Part shown: in pieces, positions 1 through 8,740 of the stretch
Layout of the letters: each line of letters begins with the position of its first letter
Numbering within the stretch: the stretch's first letter is position 1
Assembly (NCBI GenBank): GCA_964602595.1
Contig: CAZRRO010000002.1
Span: forward strand, 434,001 to 498,000
Origin: CAIWAH01 sp964602595
GTDB lineage: Bacteria > Verrucomicrobiota > Verrucomicrobiia > Limisphaerales > UBA9464
Reading direction: 5' to 3'
DNA: 64,000 nt
Program-made: the position numbers and the translations under genes
The notes under the pieces: model-generated
The model's database searches: none
The model's input: the letters and a program-made list of their open reading frames with translations, nothing else
Told to the model about the DNA's origin: nothing

Positions 1-184
1 CCAGCGGTTCGACCAGCGTGAACCGCCGTCCGCCGAACCGCTCGCCCGCGTGGAATCGCCGCGTCGGGACTTCGGCCTGGCCTTGGGCGCGCGAGCTCAA
101 CGTCAGTTCGCCGAAGCAGGTCGCACAACGGCCCAACAGGACCGCTGCCCGGCCACAGGCACAGGTTTCGCCGGACCCGATCAC
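1..184 (-). CDS. Serine/threonine protein kinase, N-terminal fragment (runs off window)
   Basis: A GTG codon at 182-184 overlaps the TGA stop of the upstream sigma factor gene by four bases (GTGA) and opens a frame that stays open to the window edge. The 61 visible residues contain a zinc-ribbon-like pattern (CACG followed by CATC) and end in RFGGRRFTLVEPL, which resembles the beginning of the glycine-rich loop of a bacterial Hanks-type Ser/Thr kinase. Sigma-70-type factors directly upstream of such kinases are a common arrangement in Verrucomicrobia and Planctomycetes. The catalytic domain itself lies outside the window, so kinase identity is inferred from this context and the N-terminal pattern. 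Confidence 0.6.
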   Translation of the reverse strand, partial: MIGSGETCACGRAAVLLGRCATCFGELTLSSRAQGQAEVPTRRFHAGERFGGRRFTLVEPL

Positions 185-912
185 AGGAGAAGGGCTTCGA
201 GGAAATGCCGCATCTCCTCGGACCGCTCCGCCTCGGTGGCGTCGTCGGGCAAGTCGGCGATGACCAGCGTGGTCAGCAGCTCCCGCAATTGTTTCCGCAG
301 CCGGTGCAGCCGGGTCCGAGTGTTGTCATGGCTGAGCCCGAAACGTTCCCCGATGGCCGCCAAGCCTTCAGGACTGGGGTTGCCTTCAAGGAAAGGCGCG
401 AAGGCAGCGAACAGTTCCCCCTGATCACTGGCCTGCCAGGTTTGGTGCAATTGGACTTTGGCAGTCTCGAAGAGGTCCCACGCCCACGCCTTTTCAAAGG
501 CGGCGTCCGCCGACTCGGTGGCTTCGACGTTGGCCAGCGGGTCTGTTTCCGGCTCGGAAGGTTCGGCGAGTGCGAGCGCAGGTCGCCGCAGTTGGTCGAT
601 CACCTGGTGTTTGAGGCAGCGCAGCAAGTAGCTGCGGAAACGCCCCCGTTCCGGCGTATGAACCGCCAGCGTCCCTTGGGCGAGCATCTTGGCGAAGAAG
701 CTCTGCACCCAATCCTGGGCATCGGATTCCGACCGGGCCAGGCGGGTGGCTAGCAGCCACGTATAGAGGGGATACCAGTAGCGGGAGCAAAGCTCCTCCA
801 AGGCGGTCTCATCGCCACCGCGCACCTGGTGCAACAGGCTCAGCGACGTGCGGTCGAATCCTGCCTTACGGGTGAAGCCAAGGCGGATTGTTGACGGTTC
901 ATGTCCGGCCAT
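181..912 (-). CDS. ECF-like sigma-70 family RNA polymerase sigma factor
   Basis: The product of about 243 residues shows the sigma-70 region 2 pattern (RYWYPLYTWLLATR, then DAQDWVQSFFAKML and the FRSYLLRCLKHQVIDQLRR segment) and a C-terminal region 4-like helix-turn-helix (FGLSHDNTRTRLHRLRKQL). This matches the ECF-like factors found in Verrucomicrobia and Planctomycetes that direct RNA polymerase to a small regulon. An in-frame GTG at 930 would add six residues; neither start has a clear ribosome binding site and ATG 912 is chosen. The stop overlaps the start of a kinase gene by four bases, so the two are probably co-translated and functionally linked. Confidence 0.85.
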   Translation of the reverse strand: MAGHEPSTIRLGFTRKAGFDRTSLSLLHQVRGGDETALEELCSRYWYPLYTWLLATRLARSESDAQDWVQSFFAKMLAQGTLAVHTPERGRFRSYLLRCLKHQVIDQLRRPALALAEPSEPETDPLANVEATESADAAFEKAWAWDLFETAKVQLHQTWQASDQGELFAAFAPFLEGNPSPEGLAAIGERFGLSHDNTRTRLHRLRKQLRELLTTLVIADLPDDATEAERSEEMRHFLEALLL

Positions 913-1437
913 CCGGCTCACCGTGACCACGCGTTGGCACGACTGAAAAGTCGAAAAGATGACCAGGGCAACCCTTCGTGGACGCGGCGATACGATTTTG
1001 TTGAAAACTTGGAGGAAGTTCCAGTGAACGCAATTTTGCCGGTGGCGCGACCTTCAAATACATCCTCGGAGCCATAGCATTAATTTGATTGATGGGATGC
1101 CGAACCTTCACCAATCCCGCTCGCGAGAGGGATATCGAAAGCGGCGTTCGATAGATGGAATACGATGCGTCGCGTCGAGGCACATATCTGGTTTCGAAAA
1201 TCATTTCTTGAGACCTTTGAAGAACACCTGTTTTTCGAGGCGGCAGGACTGAAGTTGGGTTGGAAGTTGGGTTGGAAGTTGGGTTGGAAGTTGGGTTGGA
1301 AGTTGGGTTGGGAGTGGTAAGGCGGGTTGGGCTCGACCTCGCCGATAGGTGGGCGCGGGGAGAAAGGCGCCGTGCGGGCCGCGAACTGTCGTGCCATCCA
1401 TCGGCCGCGCCCCTCCGCGGACTTGCCGGCGGACCCT
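913..1437. other. Intergenic stretch without a supportable gene
   Basis: About 520 bases between the transposase remnant and the sigma factor. Apart from the 12-bp tandem array at 1251-1310 I see no gene. Open frames that cross it owe their length to the tandem repeat (a PTSN repeat in one frame) and have no recognisable domain. Confidence 0.5.
1251..1310. repeat. Five perfect tandem copies of a 12-bp unit
   Basis: The unit GAAGTTGGGTTG is repeated five times without interruption, each copy in register, ending at 1310. The unit length is a multiple of three, so every frame through it stays open. It lies about 130 bp from the end of a decayed IS5-type transposase, in otherwise non-coding DNA. 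Confidence 0.95.
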
Positions 1438-1941
1438 TCAGGCCGCCGGCGTTAGATTTACCCAGCGGCGGAGGTTCCAGACGACACACTTGAGTTCGAG
1501 TTCGAGCCGGTTGCGGCGGATTCCCAGATGCCGCACCCGCCGGTAGCCGAGGCCGCGCTTCCAGTGGCCGAACACCTTCTCGATCCCGCTGCGCACCCCG
1601 CTCCGGAAGCGGTTGAGCTTCCGGGCCGGTTCGCCCAGCGGATGGCTGCGGGTGCCCCGCCGCATGATGCCGTTCTCGGTCTTCCTTTCGTCCAGCCACG
1701 CGCTGCGTGCGCGGCTCCAGTAAGCCTTGTCGGCCACGACCATCTGTTCGTCCCCCTCGACCAAGTTCTCGAACCGGCGGCTGCCGTGCTCGCTGGCGGG
1801 GCCCAGTTCCGCCTTGCGGATGAGCGTGTGGGCCTCGTCCACAGCGACATCGGCCTTTTAGCCGTGCCAAATACGACGGCGCCCCTCCGACCTTGCTTGC
1901 CGGCTCACAACTTTGCCGGCTTTTTTACCATGTTTTGGCAT
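1438..1941 (-). pseudogene. IS5-family transposase remnant with in-frame stop
   Basis: The C-terminal half of an IS5-type DDE transposase is readable: KADVAVDEAHTLIRKAEL, then the QMVVADKAYWS segment with a catalytic-region Asp, GIEKVFGHWKRGLGYRRVR and a final RNRLELELKCVVWNLRR. In intact relatives the segment before KADVAVD is usually GYKAHVAVD; here the Tyr codon position is TAA (complement of 1858-1860). The frame continues upstream of that stop to an ATG at 1939-1941, but the usual N-terminal half is missing. The copy is therefore truncated and interrupted, and almost certainly inactive. No clear terminal inverted repeats were found. Confidence 0.8.
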
Positions 1942-2119
1942 TCGCATAGAATTCGGCTCGGATCACCGTCATTGGTAAATTCTTGAATAAAGCAAAAATA
2001 GCAACTAGTCGTGGTCCCGACGAGCCGACGGCAACAAGCGCTGGCCTTCGGATTGGTTTGCGACTATTTCCCGGAGCCCGGCCACCGTCAAAATCAAGGC
2101 GGCTCCATCTGGATAGCAA

Positions 2120-4477
2120 ATGGATCAACCCAACGCTCCAATCGCCGTCCCGCCCTTTCCGGCCGGAGAAATCGAAGTGCATTCCTTTGAGGATGCGCCA
2201 GCCCCGGCAATGGTTTATCGCCCAGCTGATGCTCAGGTGCTCGCCCTTAACGCAGCCGCGCGCAAACAGCTCGGTTACGCGGCGGCGGCGGAAGTGCCCA
2301 GCCTTGCCATGTGGGATCTGCTGGCGCCCGAGGATCGCGACGCATTGTCCCAGCAGCTGGCGCAAGGTCCAGAAATCAGATCGGTGCGGGTGCGCTGTCG
2401 CCACAAGGATGGCTCCCTCTTTACTGCCGAAGGGTTTTCCATCCCGACCACGTTTGCCGGTTCGCCAGCGCGGATCGTGGCCTATCACGACCTTTCCCCC
2501 CAGCAACAGACCATCCATCAGTTGCAGCGCCTGTATGACGCCTTTGACGCCACGGTGGAGGGGGTGGCCATCCTGGAGGGGGACCGTTACGTCATGGTCA
2601 ATCCGGCCCATGCCGGGATGTATGGCTACACGGCGGCCGAAATGCGGGGCCAAACCTGGCGGATCATCTACGATGACGAGGAGGCGCGCCGGATTGAATC
2701 GGAAGTGTTTCCCGCCCTCACCATGCACGGGCGATGGACTGGGCTGACCCGCGGCCGGCGTAAAGATGGCTCGGCCATCCCCACGGAGATCAGCCTGACC
2801 ATCGCCCCCGCAACCGGGGTCCTCATTTGTGCCTGCCGTGACATCAGCGAGCGCGAGCGCCGGGAGGAGTCCGTGCGGCGCAGCCAGGAGGTCTTGGCGT
2901 GGGTGCTCGAAGCCGCCGAGATGGGAACTTGGGATTACGTTCTGCCGACCGGCCATATTTCCTACTCGGACCGCTGGCTGACCATGCTGGGTTACTCACC
3001 GGGGGAGCTGCCCGAAACCATTGAGACTTGGGCCAAGCGTGTGCATCCCGAGGATTATCCGCGGATAATCGCCGAGGTAGACGCTTGGCTGCAGGGATCG
3101 GGGAAGAACTTCAATGCGGAATATCGGATGCGCCATCGGAACGGCACCTGGCGCTGGATCAGCGATCACGGAAAAGTGGTGTCACGGGCCCCGGATGGCC
3201 GGGCGATCCGGGCGGTCGGAGCCCACGTCGATATCACCGCCCGTCGGCAGAGCAAATCGACTCTGGAACAGCGCAGCCAAGAACTTATCGAAGCGAATGT
3301 CCGGCTCGCGCGGGCGGCGCAGGTGCGGGACGAGTTCCTAGCCCGCATCAGCCATGAGCTGCGGACGCCGCTGACCACCATTCTCGCACTGGTGGAAATG
3401 CTGCTGAGCAACCGTGCGGATGCCCTCACCGAACGCCAACGCCAACGGGTTCTCTTGGTCCAGGAAAGCAGCCAGCACCTCGTGGAACTGATCGATGAGG
3501 TCCTCGACCTCGCCAAACTGGAGGCCGGCACGATGAAGGTGAACCTCGAGGCGGTGCCGGCAGTCGGCATCGCCGAGCGGGCGGTGCAACTGATAGCCCC
3601 GCAAGCCCAGCGCAAGGGACTGCGGCTTGCCTTCGATCCGGGGCCGCCCGGGCTCGCGGTGATCGCCGATCCCCTGCGACTAAAGCAGATCCTTGTGAAC
3701 CTGCTCGGGAATGCCGTGAAATTCACCGCGCCGGGCGGCGAGGTCAGCCTGACGGTGGCCCGGATGGAAACCCCGGACGTGGGCGCCTGGTTGGACTTGC
3801 GGATTGCCGACACCGGCATCGGCATCGCGCCGGAAAATCTGGAGCAGATTTTCCAGCCCTTCGTGCAGTTGGACTCCGGACTCAACCGCACTTTTGGCGG
3901 CTCGGGCCTGGGCCTTGCCATCGTCAAGCACTTCACGGAACTGCACGGCGGCACCATCACGGTGACCAGCGAACCGGGCCGGGGCAGCGAGTTCCGGGTC
4001 CGCATGCCCGCCGCCGCACAGGCGACCGCAAAGGGGCCGGTGGGAGCTAACATCGCCGAATCGGCCCGGCCGGCGGCCGCGACTGCTGGCTGGGAGGTAT
4101 TGCTAGTGGACGACAACCGCACCAACCGGACCCTGGTGGCCGAATACCTGGAAGAGGAGGGCTTCGTGGTCCACGCAGCTGCCGGCGGCTCGGCGGCACT
4201 GAGCTGCCTCGAGAGCATGCGGATCGCCCTGGCGCTGGTGGACGTGCAGATGCCGGGCATGGACGGCTTCGAGTTGACCCGCCGCATCCGCAGCCATGCC
4301 AACCCGCGGATTGCCAACACGCGGATCGTGGGCCTAACCGCCCTGGCCATGTCGGGGGACCGGGACCGTTGCCTGGCGGCCGGCATGGACTCCTACTTGG
4401 CCAAACCGTTCGTCCTGTCGGCCTTGTCCGCCCTGATCCGGCAACTTCAGCAGGAAAGCCAGCTCGGCGGCCACTGA
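2120..4477 (+). CDS. Hybrid sensor histidine kinase with three PAS domains and a receiver
   Basis: This 785-residue soluble sensor has three PAS domains (roughly residues 20-130, 135-250 and 260-380, the last with a PAC-like RMRHRNGTWRWISDHG), a HisKA dimerisation domain with the phospho-accepting His412 in SHELRTP, a GHKL ATPase domain with N, G1 (DTGIGI) and G2 (GGSGLGLAI) boxes, and a C-terminal receiver with Asp708 in LALVDVQMPGMDG and a conserved Lys in YLAKPF. It lacks membrane segments, so the PAS domains probably sense a cytoplasmic signal. All catalytic residues are present. It lies convergent to the next kinase gene with only 34 bp between them, and its partner output protein is not evident. 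Confidence 0.93.
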   Translation: MDQPNAPIAVPPFPAGEIEVHSFEDAPAPAMVYRPADAQVLALNAAARKQLGYAAAAEVPSLAMWDLLAPEDRDALSQQLAQGPEIRSVRVRCRHKDGSLFTAEGFSIPTTFAGSPARIVAYHDLSPQQQTIHQLQRLYDAFDATVEGVAILEGDRYVMVNPAHAGMYGYTAAEMRGQTWRIIYDDEEARRIESEVFPALTMHGRWTGLTRGRRKDGSAIPTEISLTIAPATGVLICACRDISERERREESVRRSQEVLAWVLEAAEMGTWDYVLPTGHISYSDRWLTMLGYSPGELPETIETWAKRVHPEDYPRIIAEVDAWLQGSGKNFNAEYRMRHRNGTWRWISDHGKVVSRAPDGRAIRAVGAHVDITARRQSKSTLEQRSQELIEANVRLARAAQVRDEFLARISHELRTPLTTILALVEMLLSNRADALTERQRQRVLLVQESSQHLVELIDEVLDLAKLEAGTMKVNLEAVPAVGIAERAVQLIAPQAQRKGLRLAFDPGPPGLAVIADPLRLKQILVNLLGNAVKFTAPGGEVSLTVARMETPDVGAWLDLRIADTGIGIAPENLEQIFQPFVQLDSGLNRTFGGSGLGLAIVKHFTELHGGTITVTSEPGRGSEFRVRMPAAAQATAKGPVGANIAESARPAAATAGWEVLLVDDNRTNRTLVAEYLEEEGFVVHAAAGGSAALSCLESMRIALALVDVQMPGMDGFELTRRIRSHANPRIANTRIVGLTALAMSGDRDRCLAAGMDSYLAKPFVLSALSALIRQLQQESQLGGH

Positions 4478-4511
4478 AACGCAGACACGCGGCTTCCGTG
4501 GGCCGTCGATT

Positions 4512-6491
4512 TCATATCACGGCTGCCAGATCGCCCGGCTTGGGCACGACGTCCGACACGCTCAGCACAAAGCGGGTGCCGCCGGCTTCGCCGGACTCGC
4601 AGCGCACCTCGCCGCCGTGCAGACGGGCGCACCGTTGGGCGATCGTGAGGCCGATACCGGTGCCGGGCTGATCCGCGACGTTGCTGCCGCGGTAAAAGGC
4701 GTTGAAGATGCGTTCCCGGTCACCCGGGGGAATGCCCGGGCCGTGGTCTTCGACAACCACGTGCAGGCAACCGGCGGTAGGCTGCGCCAGTCGCACGGTG
4801 ACCGGCTGGTCCGTCGGCGAATACTTGAGCGCATTATCAATGAGGTTGAGCGCCACCAGCCGGAACATTTGGGTATCGAGGGGGAAGGTCTCCGGCGCCG
4901 TGGGCTCAACCACGAGGCGGAGGCGCTCCGACTGGCCGGCCTGGCCGGCCGCCAACAACAACTCCTCGACCAGGCGGCTGACGTTGACCCGTTTGGGCAG
5001 GATCTGCACTTCCTGCGCCTGGAGCCGCCACAACAGCATGAGATTGTCCAGCAGGCGGTTCATCTGGTCGGCGCTTTCCCTGATGAGTTGCGCGTGCCGT
5101 TGCAGCCGGCTGATACGTTTGGGTTCTGTCACCGACCCCAGCTCGGCCAGACGTGCGACCATCAGCTCCGCCGCATAGCTGATGGTGGCGACCGGAGTCC
5201 GGTATTCGTGGGTCGCCAAGCGCATGAAGGCATCCTTCTCCCGGTTCAGCTCCTGTTCCCGGACCAGCGCCGCCTGCATCCGGCGTTCCGCTTCCTTGAT
5301 CACCCTCAGATCCGTCGCCACCGCCACCGCCCCTGCCGGTTGGCCATCTACCAGTCGCGGCACGCCCGAAACCAGCACGGGTAGGCGGCTCCCATCGGGA
5401 CGGACAATGGTCATTTCGTAGGTGTTGGCCTGTCCGAGCCCACGCAATCGGCGGGCTTCCGCCAGCACCGGCAGATCCTCGGGCGCCGCCAGGTAATCGG
5501 GCCGGCTGCCCACCAATTCCTCCACGCTCCGCTGGGCCAGCCGCGCATAGGCCGAATTCACGTAAATCCACCGCCCCTCGCCATCGCTGACGGTGAGCCC
5601 CTGTCCCATGAGTTCCAGCACGTTCTGGGTCAGGCTCCGTTCATTGGCCCAGGCTCGTTCGGCCTGGTCTCGGCGAAGGAACTGCGACAGCAGTTGCGCG
5701 AGCAATGGGACGGTGCCTTGCCCGGTCGCCGGCAGAGCGCTGGCGGGCGGCAGAATCAGGCGAATCAGCACCGTCCGGGCGGCACTGTGGTGAACGTGCA
5801 GAACCGCCAACAGGAACGCCTCTGCCGGGGTCCCGAGAGGATAGGTGCCCGTGTCCAGGTTCCGTTTTTGCCAAACTTCCGGACGCGCCCGCAGTTCGGC
5901 CAACCGGCCCGGCTCCACACCGGGTGCGCTCCACTCCGTCGCCGGGCCGGCCGCCGTTCCGTCTTCATCCAACGGCACGATCTGCCCCCACCACGCGCCC
6001 AGGTGCCGGCCCAAACTGGCCACCAACGCGGGCAGCAATTCCGCCGCCGCGTTGACCTCCGCCAGGCTCTGCCAGATCGCCGTTGCCAGCCGCAGGCCGG
6101 CGCCCGGCTGCCAGCCCCACGGCTCGGCCGGCGCCCCCACCGCCGGAATTGGTCCCAGCGGCGTGCCCAGATACAGGGTTTCCCCACCCCACTGACGCAG
6201 ACAGGGGCCGTGCAGGTTTGGCCCGGCGATCATCGCCTCCAGCGTCAGGGACTCCGGTTCACCGCCGGAACCGGCGACCGGAGCCAGGCTCGGTGCAGTC
6301 GTTCTCGAACGAAAGAACCGACACCATGGCTGTCCCACCAGTTCCTGCGCCTGCACGCCCCAGCCTTGGCCGGCAGCCACAATGACCCCGGTGGCATCCC
6401 AGCGGAGATAAAAGGGAAACGCCGCCACCAGCGCGAGACTGGTCTCGCCGGTGCTGGCACCTGACGCCGGGTGGTGGACTGGTTTGGTCAT
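4512..6491 (-). CDS. PAS-domain sensor histidine kinase
   Basis: The 659-residue product has an N-terminal half without a clear assignment (possibly GAF-like, about residues 130-270), a PAS domain (about 285-400, GQGLTVSDGEGRWIYVNSAY), a HisKA domain with His428 in the slightly unusual motif THEYRTP, and a GHKL ATPase domain with DHGPGIPPGDRERIF and GTGIGLTIAQR. It should autophosphorylate and pass phosphate to a response regulator. Its ATG overlaps the stop of the upstream response regulator by four bases (ATGA, 6488-6491), making the pair an operon and the regulator its likely partner. No transmembrane segment is seen. Confidence 0.92.
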   Translation of the reverse strand: MTKPVHHPASGASTGETSLALVAAFPFYLRWDATGVIVAAGQGWGVQAQELVGQPWCRFFRSRTTAPSLAPVAGSGGEPESLTLEAMIAGPNLHGPCLRQWGGETLYLGTPLGPIPAVGAPAEPWGWQPGAGLRLATAIWQSLAEVNAAAELLPALVASLGRHLGAWWGQIVPLDEDGTAAGPATEWSAPGVEPGRLAELRARPEVWQKRNLDTGTYPLGTPAEAFLLAVLHVHHSAARTVLIRLILPPASALPATGQGTVPLLAQLLSQFLRRDQAERAWANERSLTQNVLELMGQGLTVSDGEGRWIYVNSAYARLAQRSVEELVGSRPDYLAAPEDLPVLAEARRLRGLGQANTYEMTIVRPDGSRLPVLVSGVPRLVDGQPAGAVAVATDLRVIKEAERRMQAALVREQELNREKDAFMRLATHEYRTPVATISYAAELMVARLAELGSVTEPKRISRLQRHAQLIRESADQMNRLLDNLMLLWRLQAQEVQILPKRVNVSRLVEELLLAAGQAGQSERLRLVVEPTAPETFPLDTQMFRLVALNLIDNALKYSPTDQPVTVRLAQPTAGCLHVVVEDHGPGIPPGDRERIFNAFYRGSNVADQPGTGIGLTIAQRCARLHGGEVRCESGEAGGTRFVLSVSDVVPKPGDLAAVI

Positions 6492-7417
6492 GGGAACGGG
6501 CAGGCCGGCTGAAAGTGCAGGTGCAGCCGCACCCCGTCGGGAGGGCAGTCCTCAAAGTGAAGTTCGCCTCCGGTGGCCCAAAGCCGGGTGGCCATCTGCC
6601 GGAGGCCCGAATCTGCAAGCGGGCGCACCAGGGGGGCTGGGACTCCGGACTCGCGTGGGGCATGGCCCACTTCCCGGCTCCACAGGGTCAACTGATAACG
6701 ATGGCCCTCCCATGCCCCCACCAGCCAGACGGCATCACCGGGGCGGGTGTGGCTCAGCGCGTGGGCCAGCAGCGCGCCGACCACGCCGTCATAATCCTCC
6801 GGCGGACACCGCACCCAGCCAGGCTGCACCATGACCAGCAGGTCGGTCAGCCGCCGTTCCACCCGGCCCAGCGTTTGGGCCAGTTCGTGGGCTCGGGTCG
6901 CCTGCACCCGCACCGCCTGGGGTTCCGCCACCCCTGTTCCGGCAGTCCCGCCGGGCTCCGGAAAAACTGGCGTCTGGCAGCCGGCGACCGGACTGGCAGG
7001 CTCCTGCAGGTCCCCGCGGACAACCTGGACCATTCGCGCCAACCGGACTTCCACCGCCCGGCGAATTTCCGTCAGGGCTACGGGTTTGGTCAGGTAATCG
7101 TCGGCCGCCAGGTTCATGCCGGCCCGCACATCGGCACCGCCGCCCAGGGCCGACAGCAGGATGACCGGCAGATTGGCCAGTTGGTGATCGGCACGTATGG
7201 CCCGCAACACGTCATGGCCGTCACCATCCGGCATCATCACGTCGCAGAGCAGCAGGTCCGGCTTCCGTTCCCGGATGCAGGCCAACACTGAGCGCCCACT
7301 GGCGGCCCCCCTCACTTCAAACCCGGACTCCGTCAACCCTTCCTGCAGGAGTTCGCGGAGCTGCGCATCATCCTCGGCGACCAGGATGAGCGGACGGGGA
7401 GACTGCAAAGTGTTCAT
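6488..7417 (-). CDS. Response regulator with C-terminal degenerate ATPase-like domain
   Basis: A receiver domain occupies the first 125 residues, with acidic residues in VAEDD, phospho-acceptor Asp59 in LLLCDVMMPDGDG and Lys in YLTKP. There is no DNA-binding domain. The C-terminal part (about residues 160-305) vaguely follows a GHKL ATPase fold (GVVGALLAHALSHTRPGD, then LRQMATRLWATGGELHFED) but lacks convincing N and G boxes. The start at 7417 was chosen because the receiver begins immediately after it; in-frame starts at 7498 and 7477 are possible, the latter preceded by AGGCGG. It is translationally coupled to the kinase downstream. Confidence 0.85.
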   Translation of the reverse strand: MNTLQSPRPLILVAEDDAQLRELLQEGLTESGFEVRGAASGRSVLACIRERKPDLLLCDVMMPDGDGHDVLRAIRADHQLANLPVILLSALGGGADVRAGMNLAADDYLTKPVALTEIRRAVEVRLARMVQVVRGDLQEPASPVAGCQTPVFPEPGGTAGTGVAEPQAVRVQATRAHELAQTLGRVERRLTDLLVMVQPGWVRCPPEDYDGVVGALLAHALSHTRPGDAVWLVGAWEGHRYQLTLWSREVGHAPRESGVPAPLVRPLADSGLRQMATRLWATGGELHFEDCPPDGVRLHLHFQPACPFP

Positions 7418-7718
7418 GGCTTTGGCGCTGTGCATCGTCCCAATGAGCGGCAATTGGGAGTTCCCAAGGTTGGACATTTTTCCGCCTGCGCGCTTCAATC
7501 AATCTCGGGTATGTTTATTTTTTCCGTTCTCTCCCCCCATTTGCCAACCGCTCGAATCACCCAATAAAACGGGCATTCCACCCGAGTTTTAGCGGAGCCA
7601 GAGGAGGCCACGCGGTGTGATCCCGCGTTTTCTAGCCAACGATGTATTTGGCAGTTGGCAGACTGGGCATACTAGTTTGGTTATGAAAGGTAACCACCGT
7701 GAATCTTGCCGCCTGCCG

Positions 7719-8363
7719 ATGAACAATGAACTTCGTGTCGCCTTGGTTGAAGATGATCACCGCTTGGCCGAGGTCGTCTCCGATCAGCTCTCCTCGGCCC
7801 CGGGATTTGGTCCGGTGGCGGTCTTCCATTCCGCCGTCACCGCCCTACGGGAAATTCCCGTGCTGGCTCCCCATGTCGCGCTGATTGATCTCCGTCTGGG
7901 CGGCATGTCCGGGCTGGAATGCATTCGCCGCCTCCGGGAAAAGGGCATCAGCACCAAACTGTTGGCCTTCACTTCCTCCAGCCATCCCGAGCTTGTCCTT
8001 GAGGTGCTGCGGGCGGGCGCGGACGGCTATCTGCTCAAGAACCATTCCGGGAGCCAGTTGATCAGCCAGCTCATGAAGACCTGTGCCGGCTTAGCCGTGG
8101 TCTCGGAAGAGATTTTAGGCGGCATTCTGGGCAGCTTTCGTGCCCAGCCCGGAACACAAATGGACCAGCTTTCCCGGGCTGAGCAGAACATCCTCGAACT
8201 CACCGCCGCCGGGCTCGACTGCAAGACCATCGCCCGCCGGCTGGGCATCAGCGTCAATACGGTTTACGTCCACAACAAACGCATCATCCGCAAGCTGGGC
8301 GTGGGCGACCGCAATGCCGCCGCAGCCGTGCTCCGAAACCGTCAGGGCCCGGTCGCGACCTGA
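7719..8363 (+). CDS. NarL/FixJ-type response regulator
   Basis: The 214-residue product has an N-terminal receiver (acidic pair in LVEDDHR, Asp57 in ALIDLRLGG, Lys in YLLKNHSG) and a C-terminal LuxR-type helix-turn-helix (LSRAEQNILELTAAG then IARRLGISVNTVYVHNKRI). It is a phosphorylation-dependent transcription regulator. Upstream in-frame starts at 7617 (GTG) and 7683 would add residues unrelated to receivers, so ATG 7719 is preferred, although no good ribosome binding site precedes it. It is transcribed away from the response regulator/kinase pair and its 3' end overlaps the convergent gene by 22 bp. Confidence 0.9.
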   Translation: MNNELRVALVEDDHRLAEVVSDQLSSAPGFGPVAVFHSAVTALREIPVLAPHVALIDLRLGGMSGLECIRRLREKGISTKLLAFTSSSHPELVLEVLRAGADGYLLKNHSGSQLISQLMKTCAGLAVVSEEILGGILGSFRAQPGTQMDQLSRAEQNILELTAAGLDCKTIARRLGISVNTVYVHNKRIIRKLGVGDRNAAAAVLRNRQGPVAT

Positions 8364-8740
8364 CCGCCGGCCAACAGCGTCTGCACGGCCGCGCGTAGCG
8401 ACTCGGCCGACGTTGCCTGCGGTAGCCGATGGTCTGCCGCGTCGTTTGGGCTCGTCGGCATGTCGGTGATGCTGAGCCACCTCTCGCCCGGCCACCGGTC
8501 CCGCAGCTCGCCCGCCAGCCGGACGTCCATGATCGCTTCTCCGGCAGCCGCCTCGTCACGATGATGCACAACCAGCCGGGGGGCCGTCCGCAGGCCGCAG
8601 TGATTGGGATGTTCCCAACATTCGCGGGTCGTCCAGCAGACCATCGAGCCCAGCCCCTCAAGAGCGGATTGCAGTCCCCGCACCCACAACGTGTTCTGGG
8701 CGAGGATCACAATCTCCGGAGCCCCGCTGCCGACTGCCAT
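8342..8740 (-). CDS. Stand-alone degenerate receiver-domain protein
   Basis: The final 132 codons of a longer open frame (which extends to 9244) resemble a receiver: EIVILAQNTLWVRGLQSALEG looks like beta1-alpha1 of NarL-type receivers, and LRDRWPGERWLSITDM like alpha3-beta4. The phospho-acceptor position (in RLVVHHRDEA) appears to be His rather than Asp and the switch Lys is not evident, so it would not be phosphorylated in the usual way. There is no output domain. The start at 8740 is chosen because the upstream part has no recognisable domain; a longer protein cannot be excluded. It overlaps the convergent response regulator gene by 22 bp. Confidence 0.5.
   Translation of the reverse strand: MAVGSGAPEIVILAQNTLWVRGLQSALEGLGSMVCWTTRECWEHPNHCGLRTAPRLVVHHRDEAAAGEAIMDVRLAGELRDRWPGERWLSITDMPTSPNDAADHRLPQATSAESLRAAVQTLLAGGQVATGP

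Noticed and set aside
1251..1310. Tandem 12-bp repeats considered as a CRISPR array
   Set aside because: There are no spacers; units are contiguous and only 12 bp.
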